A DNA stretch of 43,485 nt from Nitrosopumilaceae archaeon (GTDB lineage: Archaea; Thermoproteota; Nitrososphaeria; Nitrososphaerales; Nitrosopumilaceae), in contig SYJQ01000006.1 of the NCBI GenBank assembly GCA_005798405.1, forward strand, positions 1 to 43,485, in the 5' to 3' direction. Below, in pieces: positions 24,974 through 32,668 of the stretch (positions are counted from its first letter, which is position 1; each line of letters begins with the position of its first letter). The notes beneath the pieces were generated by a model. It saw only the letters and a program-made list of their open reading frames with translations, had not been told where the DNA came from and did no database searches. The translations under genes were made by a program, and so were the position numbers.

Positions 24974-25450
24974 ATGTTTGATAAATTCAAAAAAGAAGAA
25001 GGTGGGGAAATGACAGAAGAAAGAGCTGGAGATGAACATGCAAATATGAAATCAAGAGGTGTTTCATCTAATGAAACAGTTGGAGAGATTGGAATTGTAG
25101 AATTAATGGATAAACGTGCCAAATTAGAAGAAGCAATTGATTATGTAGGATTAATGATAAAAAATCTGAAAGATAAGAGAACAGTTTTAGAAAAAGATAT
25201 CGAGGAAGAATCTGTTGATATTAAAAATCTGAAAGAAAAATTGGAGAAAGTAAGTCAGTATATTGAAGAGGAAAATAGAGGAATAAAAGAACTGACGCAT
25301 AAAAGACAACAAGTTGAAAATGAGGCAGATGAAGTAGGCTCCCTTATCAATAGTTTAAGAGACAGATTGTCTGGAATTGATAGAATAATAGATAATGAAG
25401 GTAATAAGGTTAAGAAAATTAAAGAATCAAGAGAATCTCTAGAAAGTTAA
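24974..25450 (+). CDS. Coiled-coil protein built of 21-residue repeats
   Basis: The 158-residue protein has a charged N-terminal third and then a continuous helix made of five in-register 21-residue units (residues 51-155), each with hydrophobic residues at positions 1, 5, 12 and 15 (for example LEKDIEEESVDIKNLKEKLEK, then VSQYIEEENRGIKELTHKRQQ). A degenerate sixth unit precedes them. Twenty-one residues is exactly three heptads, so a straight coiled-coil rod is expected. It is tail-to-tail with cdvB copy 2, 14 bases apart. Function is unknown; a structural or division-related role is a guess. Confidence 0.75.
   Translation: MFDKFKKEEGGEMTEERAGDEHANMKSRGVSSNETVGEIGIVELMDKRAKLEEAIDYVGLMIKNLKDKRTVLEKDIEEESVDIKNLKEKLEKVSQYIEEENRGIKELTHKRQQVENEADEVGSLINSLRDRLSGIDRIIDNEGNKVKKIKESRESLES
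25061..25438 (+). repeat. Six tandem 63-bp (21-residue) coding repeats
   Basis: Protein-level repeats of 21 residues run from 25061 to 25438: one degenerate unit at 25061-25123, then five units starting at 25124, 25187, 25250, 25313 and 25376. Shared features are a hydrophobic residue at position 1, Ile or Ala at 5, Ile or Val at 12, Leu or Ile at 15, and Lys or Arg near 18-19. DNA identity between units is low, so the duplication is old. Confidence 0.7.
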
Positions 25451-25464
25451 AAGTTAGAATTAAT

Positions 25465-26106
25465 CTAGAAAAATTTACTTTTAGTTGTAGATCTAGTGTT
25501 TGTAGGCATCGAGGGAAATCTATTTCCAACAGAACTTTCAGCTACAGCTGCTGCCTCTTGTAGAATTTTCTCAGATTCAGAATTGGTTGTTTCATCCATT
25601 CCAAATGTAGCATCACTGGAAAAACTATCAGTCATAAATCCACCTAGCATTTGTGCCATTTGATTAATTTCTTGATCAGCAGATGGCATGAATTTTACAA
25701 GAGATGATTTAAGATTCTTCATCAAGCCTATTGTGGGCATTATAGTAACTACAGTGTCACCAAGATCATGATAAGTTGACAATCTTAATTCAATTTGTTC
25801 TAATGCTATTCTTGCATTACCTAAAATTTTTGTAGTTTTCCTTACTTCTACTAATTCTTTGGATAAAATTCTACTTGTATTCACATCATGTGATTGAGTT
25901 GCTTCAACTATTCTTTTGAAAAGCTTACTGTCTCTTTCATTTAGTTTTATAATCATTGAATCAAGTTTGGAAATTTGTGTTTGTAATTGTTTGATTCCAT
26001 TTTCGATTTTAGGTTTTAATGCTCCTTTTGGATTAAATGTGTTATTGATTTTATCGGTAATTCCTAGTTTTTGTTGTTTATTCCACTTGTTTTGTAAATC
26101 AGACAA
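25465..26106 (-). CDS. cdvB: CdvB-family ESCRT-III protein, copy 2
   Basis: A 213-residue paralogue of the protein at 40-684 with the same pattern: KWNKQQKLGITDKINNTFNPKGALKPKI-type basic start, IEQIELRL-type helix (LGNARIALEQIELRLSTYHDLGD, about 97-119), VKFMPSADQEINQMAQML, an acidic EKILQEAAAVAESSVGNRFPSMPT segment and a basic tail ending KSKFF. The two copies differ mainly in the C-terminal tail, where CdvC and partner binding usually reside, which suggests separate roles. It is tail-to-tail with the 21-residue-repeat gene. Confidence 0.9.
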   Translation of the reverse strand: MSDLQNKWNKQQKLGITDKINNTFNPKGALKPKIENGIKQLQTQISKLDSMIIKLNERDSKLFKRIVEATQSHDVNTSRILSKELVEVRKTTKILGNARIALEQIELRLSTYHDLGDTVVTIMPTIGLMKNLKSSLVKFMPSADQEINQMAQMLGGFMTDSFSSDATFGMDETTNSESEKILQEAAAVAESSVGNRFPSMPTNTRSTTKSKFF

Positions 26107-26421
26107 TAAAATTGATCATGAGGTTTGTACTTAATTTCAGGTGTAAACATTGCTTAACAGTAAATAAAATATTACTAACAAGAATGTCTTTCCTAGAGAT
26201 TTAGGATTGAAATTCTTTGTGGATGGATTTTTTGGATGTGATTTGGAATCACAGAATTGTTATTTAGCGACTCGCCGCATAGAGGACATTTTACCATTCT
26301 ATGCTTGTGTGGATAAAAAAATTGTATTTAAATATTTTTTTTAGGCCTAAATTCAGAAAATCTACCCAATTTGAATAGTCAAATCTTTTTAAGTATAACA
26401 TGAAGAGGAATTTCTGAATTT
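26107..26421. other. Spacer between cdvB copy 2 and tfb with two hairpins
   Basis: This 315-base spacer has two perfect inverted repeats: TGTGATT (26237-26243) with AATCACA (26247-26253), loop of three; and GCATAGA (26277-26283) with TCTATGC (26298-26304), loop of 14. A small GC-rich patch (GCGACTCGCCGC, 26267-26278) adjoins the second. They may form a small RNA or regulatory site. A TATA-like run at 26385-26397 serves the tfb gene. Confidence 0.4.
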
Positions 26422-27333
26422 ATGGCTCAGAGTGTTAGTTCTAGTGACAAATGTCAACGTTGTAACAAAGGATCAATGCTAACTGATTCTAATACTGGAG
26501 AGATGTTTTGCTCCAAATGTGGCTTTGTTGCTACAGATAGAGTAGAACAAGAAGGGCCAGAGTGGAGATCGTTTTCTAAAGAAGAGGGTGATAATAGGAC
26601 TAGGACAGGTACGCCAACTTCTTTGGCTATGCACGACATGGGTCTTGCCACAATAATTAACCCTCAAAACAAGGATGCCACTGGAAAACCACTTTCTGCA
26701 ACAATGAAGAGCACAATTGAGAGATTAAGAACATGGGATAATAGGAGTCAGGTTCACGAGCCAGTTGATAGAAACTTTAGACAGGCATTTAGTGAGTTAG
26801 ATAGGCTAAAAACAAAACTTGCGTTATCTGATCCTGTTATTGAAAAAACAGCATATATTTACAGAAAAGCACTTGATAAGGGCCTTGTCAGAGGACGTTC
26901 AATTCCAGGTCTCATAGCAGCATCTCTTTATGCTGCATGTAGAAATACTGAAACTCCTAGAACATTAACAGACGTAGCAAATGGAATTAACATCAAAAGA
27001 AAAGACATTGCAAGATGTTACAGATTATTGTTAAGAGAATTAGATCTGAAAATGCCAGTTGTAAATCCCATTAAATGCATATCAAGAATATCTAGTATTG
27101 CAGAATTGTCAGAGAAAACAAAAAGAAAGGCAGTAGATATTTTAGATCAGGCTACTAAAATTGAGCTTTCTGCAGGCAAAGATCCAATGGGACTAGCTGC
27201 AGCAGCATTGTATCTGTCTTGTGTAATAAATGGTGAAAATAAAACTCAAAAAGATATTGCAGTTGCTGCAGGAGTTACAGAAGTAACCATTAGAAATAGG
27301 TACAAAGGCCTAAAAGAAGCTTTGGAGATATAA
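26422..27333 (+). CDS. tfb: Transcription initiation factor IIB (TFB), copy 1
   Basis: A 303-residue TFB with an N-terminal zinc ribbon (CQRC near 11-14, CSKC near 31-34), the B-finger region with EWRSFSKEEGDNRTRTG, and two cyclin-like repeats (about 115-195 and 210-300) ending TIRNRYKGLKEAL, the helix-turn-helix that reads the BRE. TFB recruits RNA polymerase to TBP-bound promoters. A second gene lies at 31280-32194 and the two share an almost identical DNA tract. A TATA-like TTTTTAAGTATA ends about 24 bases before the ATG. Confidence 0.95.
   Translation: MAQSVSSSDKCQRCNKGSMLTDSNTGEMFCSKCGFVATDRVEQEGPEWRSFSKEEGDNRTRTGTPTSLAMHDMGLATIINPQNKDATGKPLSATMKSTIERLRTWDNRSQVHEPVDRNFRQAFSELDRLKTKLALSDPVIEKTAYIYRKALDKGLVRGRSIPGLIAASLYAACRNTETPRTLTDVANGINIKRKDIARCYRLLLRELDLKMPVVNPIKCISRISSIAELSEKTKRKAVDILDQATKIELSAGKDPMGLAAAALYLSCVINGENKTQKDIAVAAGVTEVTIRNRYKGLKEALEI
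26629..26786. repeat. 158-bp tract nearly identical to the other TFB gene (inverted)
   Basis: Bases 26629-26786 match the reverse complement of 31827-31984 at all but one position by my reading (an A/G change in an Arg codon). Sequence on both sides of the tract differs much more. It covers the linker and the start of the first cyclin repeat. The pattern suggests recent gene conversion between the two tfb genes. Confidence 0.75.
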
Positions 27334-27374
27334 TGAGAAATTTATTTTTATAACAGGTCAATAATTTAACTTAA

Positions 27375-27803
27375 ATGAATAAAAAAATAATCATCATTTC
27401 TTCGGTGTTGATAATAGCTCTAATAGGATTATTGTTTAATCCAAGTGACAAGAAAAATAATGATGTAATTTTTCATGTTACTTTAGCAGATCCTGATTTG
27501 TACAAAAATGGAGTTTATTCTAATTCATTTACTGCAAATAAAGGAGATTATATTTTCAAATTTGTTCCCAATGGTGATAGCCCTCAATCTCTAACTATTT
27601 TGTTAAAAGGAAAAAACTATGATTTTTCTGAAAATTTTAAGTTGAAAGGAACTTTACATCAAACAGGAATATCAGAATACTATACGTGGGATTATGAAGG
27701 AGGAAAAGCAATTTCAATTCCAGCTCAACAAATTATAGAAATTGAAATTAATCCAAATGGAAATGAATTAGGTCCAGTATCAGTAGATATTATTGAAAAG
27801 TAA
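27375..27803 (+). CDS. Membrane-anchored or secreted small protein, unknown function
   Basis: The 142-residue protein starts with a signal anchor (KKIIIISSVLIIALIGLLF, 3-21) and has an extracellular beta-rich body: NDVIFHVTLADPDLYKNGVYSNSF, GDYIFKFVPNGDSPQSLTILLKG, and a late EIEINPNGNELGPVSVDI. The strand pattern is like a small cupredoxin or Ig-type sandwich, but no copper ligands are obvious. It sits 41 bases after tfb and just before the structured RNA at 27806. Function unknown. Confidence 0.65.
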   Translation: MNKKIIIISSVLIIALIGLLFNPSDKKNNDVIFHVTLADPDLYKNGVYSNSFTANKGDYIFKFVPNGDSPQSLTILLKGKNYDFSENFKLKGTLHQTGISEYYTWDYEGGKAISIPAQQIIEIEINPNGNELGPVSVDIIEK

Positions 27804-27805
27804 AA

Positions 27806-27959
27806 GGCGTTTACCCCTTAACAGCAGAACTTTGAGAGATTTCCTCTCGTGGTCAGGTCGTTAAAACGCCTGATTACCTTTTTCGTTCTGCGGGGTAACG
27901 CCGCTTTAGTCGATAGGAATTATATCCTTCGGCATTAATTGTTGTAGTTACTTCAACTA
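27806..27959 (+). ncRNA. Candidate structured RNA 2 (multibranched)
   Basis: A GC-rich island with extensive pairing. P1: 27806-27817 (GGCGTTTACCCC) with 27892-27902, 11 bp with one bulge. P2: GCAGAAC (27824-27830) with GTTCTGC (27885-27891), stacked on P1 after a 6-base bulge. P3: GAGAG (27834-27838) with CTCTC (27844-27848). P4: GGT-CAGG (27851-27857) with CCTG (27869-27872) and ACC (27876-27878). A 3' hairpin pairs TAGTT (27945-27949) with AACTA (27955-27959) before an AT-rich end. It does not match 5S, SRP, RNase P or tRNA landmarks. Strand and ends are inferred. Confidence 0.65.
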
Positions 27960-28280
27960 TTTAACATTTAGTATGAAAAATTATAATGTTTTATCAAATT
28001 TTATGAAAAATTTTATCATACTAAAAAAGATTAATGAAAACAATATCAAAATAATGAAAATTAAAAATTCAATATGAAAATGTAAAGATGATAATGATGA
28101 AAAATATTTGATTGGCATTTGATTTTGATAGAAGCAATTGATGAATTATTCCAGGAAAACAGATTAGATTTTGAATACAGTTTGTAAAATATGAAATTAT
28201 AAGATTATTCTCAAATTACAAGAATTGATCATACGAATAGGAATAAGGGTCATAAAATTCCATATTGTTAGTTTAAAGAG

Positions 28281-28290
28281 CTATAAATTA
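28281..28290 (+). promoter_or_regulatory. TATA-like box for the SDR gene at 28309
   Basis: CTATAAATTA is centred about 24 bases before the ATG at 28309. Its position supports that ATG over the upstream in-frame start at 28225, which would place the promoter inside the coding region. Confidence 0.5.
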
Positions 28291-28308
28291 CGAAATTTAT
28301 TGAAAAAA

Positions 28309-29055
28309 ATGTTGAAGTTATCTGGAAAAGTTGCAATTGTAACTGGTGGAAGTAGAGGTATCGGATTTGCAACTGCAAAAATTTTTGCAGAAAATGGTGC
28401 AAATGTAATCATAACAGCAAAAGATTCAACGAGATTAGAGTCTGCAGTTAGTCAACTTCCAAATACAATAGGAATTACAGCTGATATTAGAAATGAAAAC
28501 GATGTTAAAAAAGTAGTAGAACAAACTGTTGAGAAATTTGGCAGGTTGGATATTCTAGTAAATAATGCAGGGATTTTTCCAAAGATAAAACAATTACATG
28601 AAATAGATGAATCTGAATGGAATGATGTTTTAGATGTAAATCTTACAGGACAATTTAGAGTTACAAAGATGGCGATACCTCATTTACAAAAAACTTCAGG
28701 AACAATAATCAATATTTCATCTGATGCAGGATTAAAGGCATATCAAGGATTTAATGCTGATGCGTATTCGGCTGCAAAGGCAGGATTAATCATTCTTACA
28801 AAGTGTTGGGCATTAGAATATGCAAAAGACAAAATTCGAGTTAATTGTATTTGTCCTGGTGTTGTTGATACAGATATGACAAAACCATTTTTGAAAACTG
28901 AAAAAGATAGGGAATTTATGGATAATGAACATCCTATAGGCAGAATTGGTAAGCCAGAAGATGTAGCTAGAGCAGTTTTGTATTTTGCTTCTGATGATGC
29001 TGCCTGGACAACAGGTGCAATACTTGCAGTTGACGGTGGAGAATCAGTAAAGTAA
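28309..29055 (+). CDS. Short-chain dehydrogenase/reductase (FabG-like)
   Basis: A classical SDR of 248 residues from this start: LSGKVAIVTGGSRGIGFATA at 4-23, DIRNENDVKKVVEQ, NNAGIFPKI (NNAG motif), ISSDAGLKA with the catalytic Ser, YSAAKAGLIILTK (YxxxK), and VNCICPGVVDTDM followed by GRIGKPEDVARAVLYFASDDAAWTTG and the terminal AVDGGES, all hallmark segments of FabG-type reductases. Upstream in-frame codons to 28225 lack family similarity. Substrate is uncertain: 3-oxoacyl, sugar or steroid-like alcohols are all possible. Confidence 0.88.
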   Translation: MLKLSGKVAIVTGGSRGIGFATAKIFAENGANVIITAKDSTRLESAVSQLPNTIGITADIRNENDVKKVVEQTVEKFGRLDILVNNAGIFPKIKQLHEIDESEWNDVLDVNLTGQFRVTKMAIPHLQKTSGTIINISSDAGLKAYQGFNADAYSAAKAGLIILTKCWALEYAKDKIRVNCICPGVVDTDMTKPFLKTEKDREFMDNEHPIGRIGKPEDVARAVLYFASDDAAWTTGAILAVDGGESVK

Positions 29056-29093
29056 ATTCACATGGATTTAATACTGATTAAAAAGTACTGAAA

Positions 29094-29303
29094 ATGATGA
29101 CAGATAGGAAAAAAAAGGTCAAATTAATTATTTTATTAGGAATAATTTGGGTAGTCATCACATTACCGCTGCCTTGGATAGTCAATAATCCTCAAGTGTC
29201 AGAATCCCAATTTAATATAATAATTACAATTATTGGAGTAATGTCAATTCCATTTATTGTCCTAGGAGTGGTCTGGACATTAAAACCAGAGTTAACTACC
29301 TAG
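29094..29303 (+). CDS. Small two-helix membrane protein
   Basis: A 69-residue protein with a basic start (TDRKKKVK), two membrane helices (about 10-29, LIILLGIIWVVITLPLPWIV, and 41-63, IIITIIGVMSIPFIVLGVVW) and a short tail. The Pro pair in helix 1 is notable. It lies between the SDR and cysQ genes with short gaps (38 and 10 bases) and is probably in the same transcript. No family is recognised; it resembles in size the protein at 21686-21886. Confidence 0.6.
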   Translation: MMTDRKKKVKLIILLGIIWVVITLPLPWIVNNPQVSESQFNIIITIIGVMSIPFIVLGVVWTLKPELTT

Positions 29304-29313
29304 GTAATTACCA

Positions 29314-30129
29314 TTGAAAAATATTCCAATCTTAGACAAAATGCCAGAGTTAGATGTGGCTATCGAAGCTGCCTATAAAGCAGGAAATTCAATTTTAGAG
29401 ATATACGAAGGCAAGTATGAAACATTCACTAAAAGTGATGATTCGCCAATTACAGAAGCAGATCTAAAAAGTAATGAAGTCATCAAATCTATTTTATCAA
29501 AAACAAATCACAAAATATTATCAGAAGAAGATAGAGATGATCAGAAGAGACTATCAGAAGAGACTATTTGGATAGTTGATCCTCTTGATGGTACGTCTGA
29601 TTTTATAGATAAAACTGGAGAATTTACCGTAATGATTGCACTAATAAAAAATAAAAAACCAATCATAGGTGTTATTGGTTGGCCCACAGAAAAAACTATT
29701 TTTGCGGCACAAAAAGGATGTGGTGCTTTTAGATTTTCAAAAGGAAAATGGGAGGAAATATCTGTTACAAAAGTTTCAGAACTTTCAAAATGTAAAGCGG
29801 TTGGTTCACGACATCATCTTTCAGACAAAGAAAAAATGTTTATCAAAAAATTAGGAATTAAGGATTTTACTAGTATAGGAAGTTCATTAAAAGTGGGAAA
29901 AATTAGTTCAGGAGAAGCTGACGCATACATTACTACAACAAATAAAATGAAAGAATGGGATTCAGCTGCATCATATTGTTTAATTTCTGAAGCAGGTGGA
30001 AAAATGACTGATATGTCTGGTAATGATATTACATATAATAACAAAATAGTAACTCATCAAAACGGAATTTTAGTAACTAATGGATTAATTCATGATAAAA
30101 TAGTCAAGGAATTTAAAAAATTAGATTAG
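29314..30129 (+). CDS. cysQ: 3'(2'),5'-bisphosphate nucleotidase / inositol monophosphatase family
   Basis: A 271-residue Mg-dependent phosphatase with KSDDSPITEADLKSNEVI near 38-55, ILSEEDRDD near 69-77 (metal-binding EE), WIVDPLDGTSDF near 88-99, and KEWDSAASYCLISEAGGKMTD near 213-233. The SPITEAD and DPLDGTSDF pattern fits CysQ, which recycles PAP left by PAPS use, but inositol or fructose bisphosphatase activity is possible in this superfamily. The start is TTG; an ATG at 29341 is an alternative. Its 3' end overlaps cysC, a PAPS-making enzyme, which favours the CysQ role. Confidence 0.82.
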   Translation: MKNIPILDKMPELDVAIEAAYKAGNSILEIYEGKYETFTKSDDSPITEADLKSNEVIKSILSKTNHKILSEEDRDDQKRLSEETIWIVDPLDGTSDFIDKTGEFTVMIALIKNKKPIIGVIGWPTEKTIFAAQKGCGAFRFSKGKWEEISVTKVSELSKCKAVGSRHHLSDKEKMFIKKLGIKDFTSIGSSLKVGKISSGEADAYITTTNKMKEWDSAASYCLISEAGGKMTDMSGNDITYNNKIVTHQNGILVTNGLIHDKIVKEFKKLD

Positions 30130-30636
30130 GTTTCTTTTCTTAAGGAATTCCTTTACCTTTTTTGCGCTATCTGTTAGGGGTTCGTGCTCTGTATCAATTA
30201 GTAAATCTGGATTTTGTGGAGCATCATATGGATCGTCAATTCCTGTAAATCCTTTGATCTCGCCTCTTCTTGCCTTGGCATACATTCCCTTGACATCTCT
30301 TTGTTCACACTTTTCAACTGAACATTTAACATAACATTCAGCAAATTGGTCGCCTGAATTGATGATCTCTCTTGCATTGTCTCGATTTTCCTTGTATGGA
30401 GAAACAAGTGATACTGCTGATGGGACTCCATGTTTTAGTAATAATTTTGCTAGATGAGCTACTCTTTTGTTATGTTCATCTCTTCCTGCCTTGGAAAAAT
30501 CTTTTGGTGAAAACCACTCTCTTAACTCATCTCCATCAAGCATTGCCAGATTTGGAATGTCTTTTTGGAGTTCTTTAACAATTGTAGTTTTGCCTGAGCA
30601 TGGTAGACCAGTCATCCATAAAACAAATGGCTTCAT
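30121..30636 (-). CDS. cysC: Adenylylsulfate kinase
   Basis: A 171-residue P-loop kinase: LWMTGLPCSGKTTIVKEL (P-loop at 9-18), MLDGDELREWFSPKDFSKAGRDEHNKRVAHLAKLLLKHG with the APS-binding residues, SLVSPYKENRDNAREII, and GFTGIDDPYDAPQNPDLLIDTE. These are the family signatures of CysC, which phosphorylates APS to PAPS. It is tail-to-tail with cysQ (9-base overlap). With sat and cysH elsewhere in the window, sulfate activation is complete. Confidence 0.94.
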   Translation of the reverse strand: MKPFVLWMTGLPCSGKTTIVKELQKDIPNLAMLDGDELREWFSPKDFSKAGRDEHNKRVAHLAKLLLKHGVPSAVSLVSPYKENRDNAREIINSGDQFAECYVKCSVEKCEQRDVKGMYAKARRGEIKGFTGIDDPYDAPQNPDLLIDTEHEPLTDSAKKVKEFLKKRNLI

Positions 30637-30669
30637 GATTTTGAATTTTTCAGATAGGTCTTAAAGAGC

Positions 30670-31221
30670 TTACGTTAGAAACCAAGGGCGTTGTTCAAGG
30701 TACTCAATTTCTTTAATCATATTTTGCATCTTCGTTGTAATTGCTATAACGGATCGAAATTGTTCAAACATCTCCATCTCCTCTTCTTTTGATAGCACTT
30801 CATTTTCTGCCTTATCAAAGAATTTTTCCTCTTTTGACATATGATCCATAAGATAAATTGAATAAGTTCTAAGGAATCTTGCTACAGGTTCTCTTGCATC
30901 TTCTCCGTTTTTCCAACGTGTAAGATGTGTGGATATATTTTTTGCAATTCTTCGAGAAAACTCATGTTCTATCATTAGATCTCTTATCTCTTTTTTTAGA
31001 TGATCATAACTTGCCACACATGGAAAATACGAGTCTTCCTCTCTTGAATAGTGAATAGAGTCTAGAAATTCTGCAATTACCAGATTTATTTTTTCAATAT
31101 CGCTAAATGGTATGTCTTTTCCGTCATAGAGGTCCTTGTAGCATTTTATTATTATTTTATCTAGACGTTGGATTTGCTTATGGTCTTCACGTAAAGAGTC
31201 AGTTGCACTCAATGATATCAA
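30670..31221 (-). CDS. Hemerythrin-like domain protein
   Basis: A 183-residue four-helix protein with likely di-iron ligands H14 (REDHKQI), H57 with E61 (IHYSREEDSYFP), H86 with E87 (IEHEFSRR) and H127 with E131 (DHMSKEEKFF). These match the bacterial and archaeal hemerythrin-like pattern of HxxxE ligands on helices. Such proteins bind O2 or NO or repair iron centres. It lies 33 bases from cysC on the same strand. The extended C-terminal helix (about 135-183) is not part of the minimal domain. Confidence 0.85.
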   Translation of the reverse strand: MISLSATDSLREDHKQIQRLDKIIIKCYKDLYDGKDIPFSDIEKINLVIAEFLDSIHYSREEDSYFPCVASYDHLKKEIRDLMIEHEFSRRIAKNISTHLTRWKNGEDAREPVARFLRTYSIYLMDHMSKEEKFFDKAENEVLSKEEEMEMFEQFRSVIAITTKMQNMIKEIEYLEQRPWFLT

Positions 31222-31279
31222 ATTATTTATGATGATTTAATGTGTATCTAGTTTTAAATAAAAACAGAGTAGAAAAATA

Positions 31280-32194
31280 TTAAAGATTTAGGGAATCTTT
31301 GAGTCCCTTGTAACGATTCCTTATTGTTACTTCAGTTACATTAGCTGCTTCTGCAATGTCCCTTTGTGTTTTGTCTTCTCCATTTTTGACACAAGACAGA
31401 TACAATGCTGCTGCAGCTAATCCCATTGGATCTTTGCCTGCAGAGACTTCATTTTCTTGTGCCTGTTTGAGTACATTTACTGCGTATCTTTTAGTCTTTT
31501 CAGCAATTCCTATTCTGCTTGCAATTCTTGCAACACATTGGATTGAATCAGTTACTGGCATTTTCAGATCTAATTCTTTGACTAGTAATCTGTAACATCT
31601 TGCAATGTCTTTTCTTTTGATGTTAGCTGCTTGCTCAACATCTTTGAGATTTCTTGGAGTCTCTGTGTCTCTACAAGCTGCATACAATGCTGATGCCATT
31701 AGAGCAGAAATTGAACGTCCTCTGACAAGGCCCTTATCAAGTGCTTTTCTGTAAATGTATGCTGCCTTTTCAATAACAGCATCAGAAATTGCTAGTTTGT
31801 CTTTTAATCTGTTTAATTCACTAAAGGCCTGTCTAAAGTTTCTATCAACTGGCTCGTGAACCTGACTCCTATTATCCCATGTCCTTAATCTCTCAATTGT
31901 GCTCTTCATTGTTGCAGAAAGTGGTTTTCCAGTGGCATCCTTGTTTTGAGGGTTAATTATTGTGGCAAGACCCATGTCGTGCATTGTTAGTGATGTTGGT
32001 GCACCAGCTCTTGCTCTATCACCGTGTTCATCCTGTGTAAAGGATCTCCATTCTGGTCCAGACTCTTGTAATTTTTCAGTAATTACAAATCCACATTTGG
32101 AGCAAAACATCTCTCCTGATTCGTTATCAGTAACTAGTTTTCCTTGTGCGCATCGTGGACACAGTTCTTTCGTATTTTTAGATTTATTTACCAT
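31280..32194 (-). CDS. tfb: Transcription initiation factor IIB (TFB), copy 2
   Basis: A 304-residue paralogue of copy 1 with zinc ribbon CPRC...CSKCG (about 13-35), EWRSFTQDEHGDRARAGAPTS, and two cyclin repeats ending TIRNRYKGLKDSL. Differences cluster in the B-finger and the second repeat (ITEKLQESG; SIQCVARIASRIGIAEKTKRYAVNVLKQAQ), while the linker and first repeat are nearly identical to copy 1. Multiple TFBs let archaea choose promoter sets. The upstream TATA-like element on the reverse strand (CATAAATAC) lies about 30 bases before the ATG. Confidence 0.95.
   Translation of the reverse strand: MVNKSKNTKELCPRCAQGKLVTDNESGEMFCSKCGFVITEKLQESGPEWRSFTQDEHGDRARAGAPTSLTMHDMGLATIINPQNKDATGKPLSATMKSTIERLRTWDNRSQVHEPVDRNFRQAFSELNRLKDKLAISDAVIEKAAYIYRKALDKGLVRGRSISALMASALYAACRDTETPRNLKDVEQAANIKRKDIARCYRLLVKELDLKMPVTDSIQCVARIASRIGIAEKTKRYAVNVLKQAQENEVSAGKDPMGLAAAALYLSCVKNGEDKTQRDIAEAANVTEVTIRNRYKGLKDSLNL
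31827..31984. repeat. 158-bp tract nearly identical to the other TFB gene (inverted)
   Basis: Partner of 26629-26786. The two copies are inverted relative to each other and about 5.0 kb apart, so homologous recombination between them could invert the enclosed segment, which includes the structured RNA 2, SDR, cysQ, cysC and hemerythrin genes. Confidence 0.75.
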
Positions 32195-32368
32195 ATACGA
32201 TTCTAGGGTATTCAGCTTTTTCGTATTTATGAATCATCATCTTTTTGTTTAATTTTTAGATCAACTATGAAGCCTATAAAAACACAAAATAGTGAAATAT
32301 GATAATAAATTCAGGTAAAAATCATGAAAAATATCAAAAAAAGGATCAAAAAAGAGGAAAGGTAAGAA

Positions 32369-32668
32369 TCAAGACTGGAGTTTTTTATTAATAATTTGTA
32401 TATACTTTTGATTATATTCTGTAAATAATCTAATTTTATCTTGTGCTAGAGCCATGGCACCGGGTCTACTATTGATGTGTTTATTTGCAATTTGTTGTTC
32501 TTTTAACAATTTTTTCAAATCATCTTTGGTTTGTAATTCAAGCTCACTAATCAAGTTTTGAAGTTCATTTTCTAGTAATTTTTTTGTATCAGGTATTGCT
32601 GGTGGAATTGCTCCTATGATTTCTTTTGTGGTGATTTTTCCAAATACTTTTTTGTTTAGTTCAGTCAA
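32369..32668 (-). CDS. Small helical hypothetical protein
   Basis: A 99-residue soluble protein, mostly helical: an N-terminal segment with KITTKEIIGAIPPAIPDTKKLLENELQNLI and a charged second half LKKLLKEQQIANKHINSRPGAMALAQDKIRLF. The Ile-Pro-rich start is unusual for a pure coiled coil. I recognise no family. It has an ATG start and regular codon use. Spacers of 174 bases (to tfb) and 189 bases (to the zinc microprotein) surround it, so its partners are unknown. Confidence 0.55.
   Translation of the reverse strand: MTELNKKVFGKITTKEIIGAIPPAIPDTKKLLENELQNLISELELQTKDDLKKLLKEQQIANKHINSRPGAMALAQDKIRLFTEYNQKYIQIINKKLQS

Larger units (their letters stand above)
27804..28308. other. 505-bp spacer carrying structured RNA candidate 2
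   Basis: The first 155 bases hold the GC-rich RNA candidate described separately. From 27960 to 28280 the sequence is very AT-rich with no supported gene; several in-frame codons precede the SDR gene but do not match the SDR family. A TATA-like CTATAAATTA at 28281-28290 lies 19-28 bases before the SDR start at 28309. Confidence 0.55.

Noticed and set aside
27806-27959. Structured RNA 2 as a 5S rRNA, SRP RNA or RNase P RNA
   Set aside because: The landmark sequences of these RNAs (for example the 5S loop C region or RNase P conserved regions) are absent and the fold differs.
28225-28308. N-terminal extension of the SDR gene
   Set aside because: It precedes and includes the TATA-like box and lacks SDR similarity.
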